Origin: Atrichornis clamosus
Lineage: Eukaryota; Chordata; Aves; Passeriformes; Menuridae
Direction: 5' to 3'
DNA: 64,000 bases
NCBI GenBank assembly: GCA_013400975.1
Contig: WBMZ01002687.1
Location: 1-64,000 of the forward strand
Part shown: piece by piece, positions 37,333-49,431 of the stretch
Layout: the number at the start of each line of letters is the position of its first letter
Position numbering within the stretch: position 1 is the stretch's first letter
Translations under genes and position numbers: made by a program
The notes under the pieces: generated by a model
What the model was told of the DNA's origin: nothing
What the model saw: the letters and a program-made list of their open reading frames with translations, nothing else
Database searches by the model: none

Positions 37333-38654
37333 CAGTTCCAGTCTGATATGCTGGGAAATCTATCAGGCATTGTACCTCTTGTAAGCTCCCAGCACTCCTG
37401 CTGTAGCTCAGCACCTCAAAGTCATGGCTGAGTCCCCATCATGGTAGTCATTTAATTCAGAGCAAATTCTGTTTGCATGATGTTTGCATTACTAATATAA
37501 TGAATTGCAATTCCTTCTCTAAAAAGAGAACATTGCAGTCAGACTTTTCTTTGACCTGATTTGTTGTTAGTCAACAAATCATCACTTGGTACTGCAGAGG
37601 AGTACAGCTCATTTTCAGAGCTGTTTGTCACTGAAGCACAGTTACATGTGTAGTATACGTTGGGTGACATTTCTAGATGTTACTACAACCTCTGCTTTTT
37701 AGATTCCTCCTTCTGTGTAATGAATTTAGTATTCCATATATAAACTGGTGACTTGTGGTGAACTGTGTTGTTTTGGTGACTAAAGACTACTAATCCTATT
37801 CCATTAATTCATGAGAGGCATGAGAGGCATCAATCATAATTATACACTTTGGACTACATATTGTGTATCAAAGGAGAGAAAAAAAGTGTTTTAAGGAAAA
37901 GTAAGATGATGACCTAGCTAATGATTCATTTTTAGTGTCTCTGTACTTTTGTAATACCTCATATTTAAAGAAATGGTTCTGATTCAGGCAAATAAAAATT
38001 AAGCATTTTCCCCTATGTTTCAGTAAATAATTTTATTCCTAGAAGAGGATAAAATGAGAAGTTACCAAAGAAATCTTAATGTTTTAAAGACAGAGTAGAG
38101 GATGAAGTCTCTGAAAACAATTCAGGAAGATCCATCAGGGCAATGCTTAACAAAAGCGAAAATATTGGTCCTAAGGTTTATCCATTATGAAAGATCTTTG
38201 AACATTGATCACAACTTGCTGGAACAGCCGGGATTCAAGTTTAGTGGTCAGGCACTTATAGAGTGACAATGGACTGCACAATAATATGAAAAAGATGAAA
38301 TTAAAAAGAATACAAATAACATGGCAGCTCTCTTGACCCTATGTTAAGTAAATGAGGATGCTCTGGTCCAGCAGTATTGGGTTGCATATTGGCAAACTCA
38401 TGTTAAATTACTCCACAGCTTTATTTGAAAATATTTTTACTGACGTCACAAAACAAAAGAGTGCCTTTTTGCACTTTTAGAAATGGTATTTTACCAGAGC
38501 AGCAAGCATGAATGTGGATGTCAGCTCCTGCCTTTCCCACCTTGGGAAGGGATTTGTGTGGCATCCCTGAGACTGCAGCAATGCTGCCCTGCAAAGAGGA
38601 CTTCTATCAGCCTTTCTGGTCTGCCTTCACACAACCAATCATGAAACATTATCT
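37333..38654. other. Non-coding DNA, no clear feature
   Basis: A 10-base duplication (catgagaggc twice) lies near 37810-37830. Nothing else is recognised. Confidence 0.5.
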
Positions 38655-38825
38655 ATCAGGAAACATATAAAAACTATATGTATATGCATAGGTGTATTTT
38701 GATTGTTTATACATGTAAATTGTAGGTTTTTTACATGTTCATATACATATGGTATATTGTCAGCATATATATGCACATGCATATATAGACATGTACATAC
38801 ATATACATACATACACTTACACAGA
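38655..38825. repeat. TA/CA-rich alternating tract with TACA-type repeats
   Basis: Alternating purine-pyrimidine sequence contains many short palindromes (acatgtacat, catatatatgcac, tacatgta). An irregular (ATAC)n run lies at about 38785-38815. It is open on - for 63 codons because of composition. Confidence 0.75.
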
Positions 38826-40800
38826 GACACCTTCTGAAAACACTTGCTGAAGCACAGACAAAAATTGTATTCACTATGCTCCTACTCATTAAACTGAAAA
38901 TTCTCATTTTATATTACACACTTTATGGTCTATTCAAAGTGGAGCAGTTCCAACATAAAGGACCACAAGGAGAATATCTAAGATATTTATGTAATGACAC
39001 AATATTTTTCTACCTGAGATTCCTAGAAATGATGTGACTGTTTAAATGGTTAGATCAAAGAGCATCATAACTAGAAGACTGGCAAATTGAGACCCATTTT
39101 CTTTGCTTTTTTTTTGGCACTTCTAAGAAAATATTCTTTTTCAAGTTATATAACACATTTCATGTTGAGTGAAGTGCCATATTTCATGGTCCTCCTTCAA
39201 AAAGAAGATTACCAAAATATGTTTTTGACTGAATTGTTTTTCTGGGTCTTTTTAACAGTTATTTTGGTATTAGAGTAGAAATGAAATTTCCCTATTTTCA
39301 CAGCCCTACTGATAATGATAAAAAATGAGCCAGTGCCAGTAATGACATATTAAGACAATTCCACTCATGTAAAAAAAATAGGAAAACTCATCAAAAAGGA
39401 TATAATCTATTAAATTGAACAAGGAAGACTCCTTAAGTAAAAGAGAGAGAACAATCAATACAGTACAACTGGAAGAAACACTGCCTGACATTTGTCTGGG
39501 AGGTGAGTGAAAGGATGGACTCAATTAACAGAAAGCAGAAGACTGTGATTCAGAGTGCAGCAGGACTGCAGACAGGGCATTCCTTCTGGGAGTAACGTAA
39601 ATTGAAGGTTATTTGGGAAAAGTAAAAACTCTGATGTCCAGGGCTGTAAGAAATCAACTTTGTACCGGGTGCTAAGGGATAAAGCTAATATAGATGAAGC
39701 TGGGCCTTTACCTTGAATTTTCTTGAGTTTTTAGTTCTGTAATGATCATTTGTCTGCATCTTCAGAACAACTTCGCTGTAAATACTCTATCACTGGTGAC
39801 AAAAAAAATATTTTTTTACCACAACTCTGTGACACTAAATATGGCATTTAGACAGGAAAATAGCAAATGTAGAGGAATATTTTCCTTCTTTTAAACAAAA
39901 AATCCAACGAAGGTTATTTACTCCTGAAAAGAACTGCAGCTGTGACAGAACTACCACAAGAAAACATCCTGAAGTTGTACATAAATTTTTTAAATCTCAT
40001 TTTCATTTAAGTAGAAAGACTATTAGAGGATTTACCAAGAATGTATCAAGGCTTGGCACATAGACTAAAGGAAAGATGAAGTAATATGGGCACAACAGAG
40101 AGCCCTGTGAACTTCAGACACATTTCCAACAGAAGAAAATCATCTAACTCTTAGGTGCTAATGTCCCACTCAGTGCAATGGCTGATCCCCCATCCAAACC
40201 TCAAGGATCTGTTGCTACATTCCTGCCTAGGGACCAACAGACACCATGCAATAGAAAATCATTCTGAGTGCCCAGAGCTGCTGGTGATGACTCCTGCACT
40301 GGAACTGAAAGCACCAAAGTCCTAAGCAAAGTAGATGAGGTTGGACTAGTGAGCTGCAAACATATTTCATTTGAGATTCAGGTTGTTGGCTCTGCACTGC
40401 ACTAGGATGCCCTTGCTACGTGTAGCAGGTATGTCCTAGCTTTTGATACCATGATGGAGCAAGTATTGCTGCCTCATGGGCTGCAGGTCCCTCCGACTTC
40501 TTGACCCTCATGGAAGAGTGAAGCTGTGTATGCATGAAAAATATGTGGTCAACAAGACAAACAGCACTTGATGTCCTTTCATTCAACTCTGCCAGTTTCT
40601 TAGGTGCTTGTTTTTAGTATCTAGAATTTCAATACACTGAAAGCATGTCTACATTGGTATTTGAGTTGTGGGCTACACTTTTGAAGTAAACCTCTTGGTC
40701 ATTCCTTCAGGATATTGTATGGAAGTATTGCCATTGCACAATAGCTGTTTCTGGAATGTTCTTATTTTATATCATCATCACAGAAACATACAAACTTAAG
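38826..40800. other. Non-coding DNA, no clear feature
   Basis: No gene or repeat family is recognised. Frames are 72 codons or fewer and hydrophobic because of T-richness. Confidence 0.5.
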
Positions 40801-40861
40801 GGTTTGAGCTATCCCATTGTGTGGGAGGGGTGTGAGCTATCACCCAAGGGTGTGAGCTATC
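40801..40861. repeat. Irregular tandem motif ggtgtgagctatc, three copies
   Basis: Copies start at 40801 (one mismatch, ggtttgagctatc), 40829 and 40849. Copies one and three continue identically as ccatt. The spacing is uneven (28 and 20 bases), so this is a set of short duplications, not a regular array. A shorter echo (tgtgctatcac) follows at about 40873. Confidence 0.75.
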
Positions 40862-41324
40862 CCATTCAGACCTGTGCTATCACAGACACCTTGTCCTGTA
40901 ATGCCCTTTGCCAAATGCCTTCTCAAAAATCTATTAAGGTTTTAATTTCTCTCCAGTTAGAAAGAATTTTCCAGAGTTTATTTTGATGATTAGAAATTCC
41001 ACTTTTTGTGATCATACTGATTTGTTCAAGTGTTATCCTTTAATTTATATGGTTCTTTAGTCCAGCTTGGTCCTCCAGGAACAGAGAAAAATCTTTTTCT
41101 TAGACGTACACATGTATTTATAAACACTAGGTTTGTCCCTGTTAAATTTAATGTCACTATTATAAAAAAATAGTAAGTCCCTGCATTTCTAGATACATAC
41201 TTGTATCTTCATTATATCTGTACTTACACAATTCTTGCATGACAAGATGTCTACTCTGATGATCCCTCAGAACCTTTCTGGACTTGTGCAAGTTTGAAAT
41301 AATGTTTCTGCAACAAAGACAAGA
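40862..41324. other. Non-coding DNA, no feature seen
   Basis: This is A+T-rich sequence with nothing recognised. Confidence 0.5.
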
Positions 41325-41500
41325 AGAACACAGCATAAGAACAGCCGTACTTGTTCAGACAATTTAGTGTGTTACCCTGTCTCCCGTTGAGGCTTTCAGT
41401 GGCCAACAAGAGAAAAATAGAAAACACATCTTAATAGTTGATCTTTTCCCAAACTTCTCAGGTAAGGTGATTTCTTGAGAAAGCTGCTTCCCACTTAGCA
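41325..41500 (-). mobile_element. Old sauropsid LINE-type repeat (turtle/crocodilian-like 3' end), tentative
   Basis: The + strand reads cataagaacagccgtacttg then ttcagacaatttagtgtgtt and accctgtctcccgttgaggc, followed by tttcagtggccaac. A repeat abundant in turtles and crocodilians reads ataagaacggccatactggg, tcagaccaaaggtccatcta, gcccagtatcctgtcttccg and acagtggccaatgcc. The order and spacing agree closely. The ataagaac end behaves like a CR1-type 3' tail, so I assign the - strand by analogy. The right end is vague. If correct, this insertion predates birds. Confidence 0.5.
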
Positions 41501-42562
41501 GCCCTGAATATATCTCGTCCAAGCACTATCCAGCCTGGTTGTCTCTCGCCTAAAATACAGTGTTTCAGTTGTCCATATATATAGTATTATATCATTGCTT
41601 AAACTCTTATATCAAAGAAAAGTACATTTGAACATGGTGTTTAACACCGTTTCAAGCAAAGGTTTTACACCATTTACACTTTTATTAAAACCTTTATGTA
41701 ATTTCAAAGTAGTCTCTTAGAACTCAGAGAGGCTGACTCAAAATTTAGCCCAAGTTAACTCAAAAGAATCCCAAAGCTTAGTTTTCCCTTCACTGTTCAG
41801 CTTCACTTTATGAGTAAAAATGGCAGCATGTAAAGTGTCATGCTTTAAAAAAATCTGTGGAACATGGAATGTTTCAATAAACAAAGATCATCCTAAAAGT
41901 GTAAAGCTTATTTCTTATATTTTTGTTATTTTATTTATTTCAATGACCATATAATTAACATTTTAGGGTTTGTTCTCCTGTTAATAACTGCCATAGAATG
42001 CAGATGTCAACAAGTAAAGAACAGTTTTCTTTGTCCCACAGATTTCTTGCAACATTCTGACATGTCAAGGCTTCCTCTTGCCCAAATTGTTCTCTAGCCT
42101 ATTAGTTGTTTAAAATCCTTCTAGCAGTTTTTGGATTTGTCACAGAAGATTTCTGTAGAATTAATTTTTCTCTTATACTGGAGCCTGCCTGCATTAGAAC
42201 ACTCTTTCCCAAGGTCCATAATTCTTCTTGGTGTCTATATAAATGAAAAGGATATAGCAGAGAAAAACATCTTCCTTACAACTTTTGAGTCCTGTCATCA
42301 CTGTATGTCTAGTTTGGAGCCATTCATCATTTGTTATCATTGTCATTAGTTATAACACAATACCTGAATGTTAAGTAAGTTCTATTTAGGTAAAATCTCT
42401 GCATTTCTTTTTGTGATTCCTGAAAGCAAATATGGTTGTAGTTTGGAGATCATATGATGTCTTGAGTGCAGAATGCATTGTCAATTGAAGTAAAATTTGT
42501 TCTATAGGCTTTAGAGATTCAGCTCAAATAACTTCAAACCTATTTTTACTTTTGTGTTCCAA
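41501..42562. other. Non-coding DNA, no clear feature
   Basis: A short imperfect palindrome (ggtgtttaacacc) lies near 41636-41648. Nothing else is recognised. Confidence 0.5.
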
Positions 42563-42612
42563 ATAATATATATATATATATANNNNNNNNNNNNATATAT
42601 ATATATATATAC
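42563..42612. repeat. (TA)n microsatellite containing an assembly gap
   Basis: TA dinucleotides run from about 42565 to 42582, are interrupted by 12 undetermined bases, and resume from 42595 to about 42611. A T run follows. The repeat continues on both sides in the same motif, so its true length is unknown. Confidence 0.97.
42583..42594. other. Assembly gap, 12 N
   Basis: Twelve undetermined bases lie inside the TA repeat. The open frame that crosses them (42554-42784) is therefore meaningless. Confidence 0.99.
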
Positions 42613-45600
42613 ACTTCTTTTTTTTTTTCTCATAAAAAGCATAGAGTTTGACCTGGATACTCAGCCAAATAGAAAGTACAAATGGCATTGCTATATTTTA
42701 GGGTCATGCTCAGACATTCCAAGGAGTCTTTGTCAGGAAGAGGAATCACAGTTCTCAAAAGCTGCTAGTGTCACCTTTCTGTGAAATAGTCCTTCCACCT
42801 CACAACAGAGAGGTCCCAAGCATCACACCCAGGAAAGCAGATGCTCACAGCTGGTGTTTAATTATCCCCATGATAGCAGTGGGCTCTTTCTGTCTTGAAG
42901 CAGGAAGTGCCTTCTTCATACTGTTGCCATATGTGAAAAATCCAGGCTGGACAACCCACAGAGAGAGGGAATCTATGCAGGTTTTTTTGTAAACCTGGGA
43001 AGAGGGAGAGAACACTGGTTAGTACTTAGTGTGGTAACTTTTAAAATCAGATCAGTGGTGACACTGATATTACCTAAAATTTAAGGATTCCCTCCTTAAA
43101 AATTAATGATCAATGTGCTGACTAGATGCCATCTGTTGTAATTGGGAAATACCAAATTTTGGTCTAGGTTTTTTATACAGATAAAAGTGTATGGGTTGTC
43201 AGCTGACTGTTACCCTGACATCAGTCCATGGTAAACAGGAATAGTTGAAAAAGAACAGCAAAATATGTAATAAAGTTCATAAAAATGTACCTCTTTTAAC
43301 AGAAAAGGCAATAAGATTTCACATTTACCTATGATATTTAGGATGAAACAGTAAAGATATTCCCATAATTCCAAGAGCACATACAAAACCCAAAGGCTAC
43401 AATTTTAATTAATTCAATCACTGCATCTGTGCTTGCTGCTGCTGCTTTTGAGCTACCAGAGTTATACATAACTGCTAAGTTATGTGCATTTCAAATTAAT
43501 ATTTCATTTTCCAAACTGGTTGTTGGCACAATATATGTAATAGCTATTAGTGCTATTACTCAATATAAGACAGACAAACAAGGTAGCAGTCTTAGCAAAA
43601 CACATCTTGGTGGAGTAAAAAGGGAAAGAAACTCCAGGAAAGGATTGCTGTCAAATGAGTGATATTTCTAGATTTAATTATATTTGAAAGATTAAAGGAA
43701 GAATGCAGTATAACATACTCTTACAGATACCATCTGAAGTTGTCTTAATATTAATATTTTCTTGTAATCAGTATTTCTTGTGTGATTAAAGGTTGCAAAA
43801 TGAGGCTACAAATCAAGAAAAGGATAAAAAAGTAAAATCAAAATTATCTAGACATTCTGTCCTCCTACTCAGCTTCTGCTGTGGCTGATACTATTCAGAA
43901 AAGAGTAAAAAATTTTCTTTCCTTCCAGGAAGGAGGACAGAAAGGGAATGAGCCCATTTGCCAAGTAAAAGCATGAATAAATAGCTAAAATCAGCACAGT
44001 CATTAGTTTAGAATTGACATAATTGGAGCAACCAGTTCCGTAAGGTCTCTAATGCCAAACAGTTACTGCGCTGACCATAATTAGTAAAGTTAGAAATACA
44101 AAGTTATACTCAAATTCCTCAAATTTTATATCTATAACTTATATGCCACCTATAACTTCCTAAGTTCAAAGACCCTGTTTTACTGGTGTATACTTAATAC
44201 AGTTTTATAAGGCTTGATACTGATTCTGATATTTGATACATGTATATGTGTGGGATTCACTTGAAGCTACACTTCTTGGCTTGGTATAAGACTGGGTTGA
44301 CAAAGGAATTTTCTTCACATCAATATTTTAATGACAATCCAATACACATATGGGCAAATTTTAAACTGCTCAAACTAATGTATTGTGCAGCTGCTACAGA
44401 TGATAGGCTAAGATGTGCATCCTTACTAGAGACAGCAGTCCAGGGTGGCTGACACACTAATTATAGCTAAAATTTTGGAACGCCAAATGGACCCTGACCT
44501 TGACTATCCAATCAGTCACTCAAATTTTCTTTCAAGAATAGTTTGAGCCTATCCTTAATAACCCAGTCTATAATTATAAGGTTTCTCAGTCTAATTGCTT
44601 ATCAGCTTTTCAGAAATTACAGATTTTAACTAAAGAAAAGCTGTCCCAACTTTTGCAAAACATCTAGTCCAATGTTCACTTTGAAGTATACAACATGAAG
44701 AGACATATATCACCTGGTAAGAAATTTCAGTCACATTTAAATGACATGGGATACAGTGAGCAATACAGGAACAAATGTTCCTGTTATTCTCAATGCATCG
44801 TTAAGAACCTCTGACAATCTGCTTTATTTATATATGGCATTACTTTAATGTATTTTTCATACTCGATTCACTGTCAGGAACTTGCGCTTGAGTTATGATA
44901 TTTTGCATATATAAATGCTGGAAAAATAACTTGTGTAATGCTTCTTGCTGAATGTTTATGTGTCAAAAGTATGGGACTATTCATTGTGTTTTCAAAAACA
45001 AGCTCATTGTGGATGTCATTCACAAAGACAAAACTGCTGTCTTGTTTTACTGTCTTGTGATTGTATCTCCAGTGTTTCCTCGTATAGACTGCATTAAAAG
45101 ATTATATTCTGCAAAGAAAACATCTGAATACAAGTATTTCTTCTGTGTGTGAGCATTACATTATCTAACAGAGGAATATTGCAAACATGCAAAAAACAAG
45201 CAGTCAAGAGTTGAGAGTAATTAGGATTAAGGATGCATACTTAATATCAAATGAGTTCTTTTTCTCTCACAACGAAGATTCGTTACAATGATTAATTACA
45301 GTATCACACAATGTCCAAATCTTTGCTTTGCACTTCCACCTAAAAGAGGACAAGTGCAAAATCATTAATTTCTAGAGTTAATGAAAATTCAGGATAAATT
45401 TTTGGGCTAATTTAACCAGAAATGTAAACTCTAACTAAACTTAGCAATCCAAATCCTCACTGAAATATTCTGATTTTAATATCCAAAGGGCATTTACTAT
45501 TTGTAAATCATGACAAAATATTAATTTTACTCTCAAAATTTAGTATTTGTCAACCTTATCAACTCACTGAAAGTCCAGTCACAAAAATAGTCAAATAGAG

Positions 45601-46879
45601 CATTTGGTCTGGAAATGACCAGCTCCTGTATCACTTTTCTGTTTTCATATGTGTAGGAGATGGAACACCTAAAGGAGAAAGGAGGGAGAGTTGCATACTT
45701 TTTTATTTCATTGATATTAGCTATCAAAATGGCCTGTCATGCTCTGATCTCTATAAATGCAAGATTTACCATCTGGACATGCAGTAAAGGCTAAGATAAA
45801 TGGGTCCAGACCTTATGCTTTTCTGAAATGTGAAGCAATCAGGGTGGTATTAGCCATAAGTGAGCCCAAAATCCACAAAATACAAGTTTAATGTTTTCCC
45901 ACCTGTTTTCTGAAGTGAAGCAGAATTCTGAAAGTTGGGTTTGTGTTTGCTATTTATAGATATGAAAACATTATTAAAGGGTATTCTTGCTGTGTTGAGG
46001 ACCTGACATCCTGGGTCTGTAAAGCAAAGTATAAATCAAGTAATTAATTTAAACCAAAATTTTATCTAAATGGAATCAAGCACAGAAATATGAGCCAAAA
46101 CTCCTGGACCCTCTGTTTGATACCTGTTAAACATGGTGTGTGTTAGCTTGTTCCTGAATCAATCAACACTGACTTTTTTTACATTCACATTGGGCTTGTT
46201 CTAACAAGAAAGTTGAGCACATGAATAAGCAGATGCAAGAAGGCAATTTGAAGTTTTTAAGTCTGTTTTTGCATGTTTCTATATTTGTTAGTCTGGCTTT
46301 ATTGAACTGCTGTCACTTTCACCAAGTCAAGGCATTTGACAAATTTTACAGAAGACTTCTAAATGCAAAAGGTTCTGGACACAGAATTTTGATTTCTAGT
46401 AAATATCAATCAAATATTTTAGACATATTGAAGAGCTCTGAAAAACCCTCTTTTCTCACACATTCATGTTTCCTGGGCCATATAACCTGTTCAAAAACCA
46501 AATGATTGAGCACCCTGGAATAAATCAGGGTCTGGATGAAATTAATCTTAGAGATGACAATAAATAAATTTAAAAATGGGAGAAATTACTGAATGTAGCA
46601 GACTAGCAGGAAAACACTAAAGAATAGGGAATGCTTTGCTTCAGAAGCTGTTCTCTTTCTGATGCAATGCATTAAGCAAATAAACATTATATTACCCATG
46701 CAATTGGGAACATCCAGGACCACAGGAAGGATGGGCCTGTGAAAGATTCATTAATTACATCACAGTAACCATACTTGAATCATGTAGTACTTAAAACTGC
46801 CTAAACCTATATGTGCTGACTTTCCTGGACCTTGACTTATTACATATGTGTTCAGATGGTACTGCTTTTGAATTCCTGT
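42613..46879. other. Non-coding DNA, no clear feature
   Basis: This is mostly A+T-rich sequence. Two short perfect inverted repeats stand out: tccttccaggaagga near 43919-43935 and caggaacaaatgttcctg at 44766-44783. Frames up to 94 codons (46221-46505) match no family I know. Confidence 0.5.
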
Positions 46880-47273
46880 TCAGCACGGGGAAAGAGGCTT
46901 TGGGGAGACCTCGTTGTGGCCTTTCAGTACCCTAAGGAGTCTTACAAAAAGGAGAGCAAGGGATTTTTATATGGGCAGATAGTGAGAGGAAAAGGGACAA
47001 TGGTTTTAAACTGGAAAAAAGCAGCTTTAGATTAAATGTTAGGAAGAAATTATTTACTCAGAGGGTGGTGAGACACTGGAACAGGTCACCCAGAGGAGTT
47101 GTAGATGCTCTACCCCTGCCTGACAGTGTTCAAGACCAGACTGGATGGGACTCTGAGCAACCTGATCTAGTGAGTGGCATCCCTTTCCATGGCAGAGGGT
47201 TTGGAACTAGATTATCTTTAAGGTCCCTTCCAAAACCAACTATTTTACAATTCTATGATTCTAGGATATCATG
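46880..47273 (+). mobile_element. CR1 LINE, 3' end fragment (left partner of a tail-to-tail pair)
   Basis: On the + strand it runs gaggctttggggagacctcg, gtgagaggaaaagggacaat, ggttttaaactgg, ggtggtgagacactggaaca, ggtcacccagaggagttgta and tgttcaagaccagactggat, then aaggtcccttcc. It ends in acaattctatgattcta. This order is the last part of ORF2 and the 3' UTR of a CR1 with the caagaccagactggatgg variant. Fragments of ORF2 peptide (VRHWNRSPRGVVDA) are visible, but the frame is broken. The 3' end faces the 3' end of the next CR1 about 40 bases away. Confidence 0.94.
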
Positions 47274-47314
47274 ACTTTCAGCTGATATTTGTGGACTATG
47301 GACTCCTGCACTTT

Positions 47315-47848
47315 GAAATCACAGAATCTTTAAGGTTTGAAAGGGCTTTTTAAATCATCTAGTCCAACCATTAACATAACACCACTACCATGTTCACCAT
47401 TAAACCACGTCCTCAAGTGCCATACCCACATGTTTTTTTAATACTTCCAAGGATGGTGATGCCATCACTTCCCTGGACAGTCTGTTCCTATGCTTTACAA
47501 CCCTTTTGGTGAAAAAAATTCCTAATATCCAATCTAAACCTCCCCTGATGCAACTTGAGGCCATTTTCTCTCATTCTGTAACTTGCTACCTGGGAAAAGA
47601 GACTGACACCCACCTGACTACAACCTCCTTTCAGGTAGTTGCAGAGAGCCATAAGGTCACTCCTTAGCCTCCTTTTCTTCAGGCTAAACAACCCCAGCTT
47701 CCTCAGTTGCTGCTCATAAGACTTGTGCTCCAGTCCCTCTAACAGCTCCACTGACCTTCTCTAGACACGCTCCAGCACCTCAATGTCTTTCTTGTAGTGA
47801 AAGGCCCAAAACTGGACACGGGATTTGAGATGCAGCCTCACTGACTGT
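47315..47848 (-). mobile_element. CR1 LINE, 3' portion (right partner of a tail-to-tail pair)
   Basis: Read on the + strand it begins aaatcacagaatctttaagg, then gtttgaaagggctttttaaa and tcatctagtccaaccattaa, a reversed 3' terminus. It continues cttccctggacagtctgttc, cccttttggtgaaaaaaatt, gaggccattttctctcattc, aggctaaacaaccccagctt and aaaggcccaaaactggacac, then gagatgcagcctcac. On the - strand, 47488-47751 stays open for 87 codons of ORF2-like peptide ([29 protein letters not shown]). Two mutually consistent peptide blocks remain, but the N-terminal domains are absent. Confidence 0.95.
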
Positions 47849-48126
47849 TCCAATTAAACACAGCGAAAAGTATTTCTCCTAAATATATGCCCATGCTGGT
47901 TCCGTCTTGACCCTGCAGACACAGAAGGAGAGGCCTGAGTCTACACTCTGCACATGGTTTTGTAGTTTGACCACCACCTGTGACATGTGGGGAGAAGGTC
48001 AAGGAAGGGTTATTGCCAGATTTTACTTCATTTTCAGCACGACGGTGTTTTACCCTTAATTTTCTTAAGTTGGAATTGAGATTCATTGATATGTATAACC
48101 TCTCAATGCTGTGTCTAAAATTTCAC
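47849..48126. other. Non-coding DNA, no feature seen
   Basis: This short interval between the CR1 and an AAT microsatellite contains nothing recognised. Confidence 0.5.
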
Positions 48127-48144
48127 AATAATAATAATAATAAT
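48127..48144. repeat. (AAT)6 microsatellite
   Basis: Six uninterrupted AAT units. Confidence 0.93.
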
Positions 48145-49353
48145 TTTACATATAAGTATCTACATAAAATCTTAACACCTTAAAGTATCAGAGGTTGAAA
48201 TCCTGCATTAGTTTGCGTCCAGCACAGAATCCATCACTCTCAGTCCGCTGACCCCTGGGTTGCACAGCTGTCCCAGCGTGGTAGGGCAGCACACAGCAGC
48301 TCCTGCACCTCTGATGCCTTGGACTGACCCACCTTCCCTGACCTCACAGCTCCTTTTGTCTAGTATATCCCCAGCATTATCTGGGGATTTTTGTGTCTCC
48401 TCAGCTTGGCTTCCTTTACATGACTCCACAATTCTTTTATTTTTCTTTCCTCTTTTCATAGATATAGAAATGCCCTAGCTGTTCTTTTTTCACCTTCCAG
48501 TTCACCCCAGAGCCCCTGCTGCTCTCCTGAGCTCCCTTGCACCCTCATTAATTTTCTCTTTTTCTCACTAACCATTCTATGTATGGATGCATTAAGAGAC
48601 ATACCAGGATCAAGACATAAAACAGGAGAGAACTACACTGTGATAATCTCTCAGACAAACAGGCTGCAATATGAGAAACAAGGAAGCCAAATGAAGCCAC
48701 ATATTTAGAAATCTGATACGTATTCCCCCTTTCATTGATGTGCAAGTTTTTTGCTTTGAAGGTCTTGCTCCAAGGACTATTTCACAATGGTCATAGATTT
48801 TATAATGAGAACAGCTTGTCTTACCACAGGTTAATCCATTTCTGCAACCCTGCACTGAATCCTTTCTGGTCTTTACCCCATCACAGGTTATGTTTCACTG
48901 GTTTTAGTAACCCATATTAGCACAGCTCCAGTTTATCTATAGTTATTATCCCACCTTCTTTCTCACACCTGTAAATTTGCTCCAGATGCTTCCCCTGGAG
49001 AATTTATTTTCCGGTTTCATTTTAGGCACTTTCCAATACAGTTCATACTCATCAAAAGCCTTTTTTTTTTTCATATCTGCATGGATTCCTCTTCACCAAA
49101 CCAGAGAACCTGTTCAGCTTCATCCATCTGGACCTGTCAGCTGTCTTAGTACTATCAGAAACACTCTTTCTTAAAATAATACTCTCTGTTTGTGCCCATG
49201 ACACCATCTTCTGATTTTCATTCCCTTCTTCTCTCTCCAACTGTTTCTTTGGCACGGCCTTTAGAAATCCTCCTCTGTCTTCCTGTCATTTGCATTGACA
49301 ACTTCTGGTTTTTCATCTCCTCTACTTCTATAATTTAGTTCTTGGCAATGTCC
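48145..49353. other. Non-coding DNA, no clear feature
   Basis: A G+C-richer patch lies at about 48200-48420, with overlapping open frames on both strands (83 codons -, 72 codons +). No domain is recognised, and two overlapping frames argue for composition. A T run lies near 49062-49071. Confidence 0.5.
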
Positions 49354-49431
49354 AACCACAAAAGAAAAAAACCCAAAAAAAACCAAAAACCAAGACCAAA
49401 ACACAAACCACAAACAAAAACAAAAAAAGAC
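49354..49431. repeat. A/C-rich low-complexity tract
   Basis: The + strand is nearly all A and C, in an irregular (AAAC/AACC)n pattern. Its complement encodes the Phe/Val/Trp-rich frames seen at 49261-49570 on the - strand, which are artefacts. Confidence 0.85.

Noticed and set aside
42554..42784. Frame across the TA repeat
   Set aside because: It runs through undetermined bases and a TA microsatellite.
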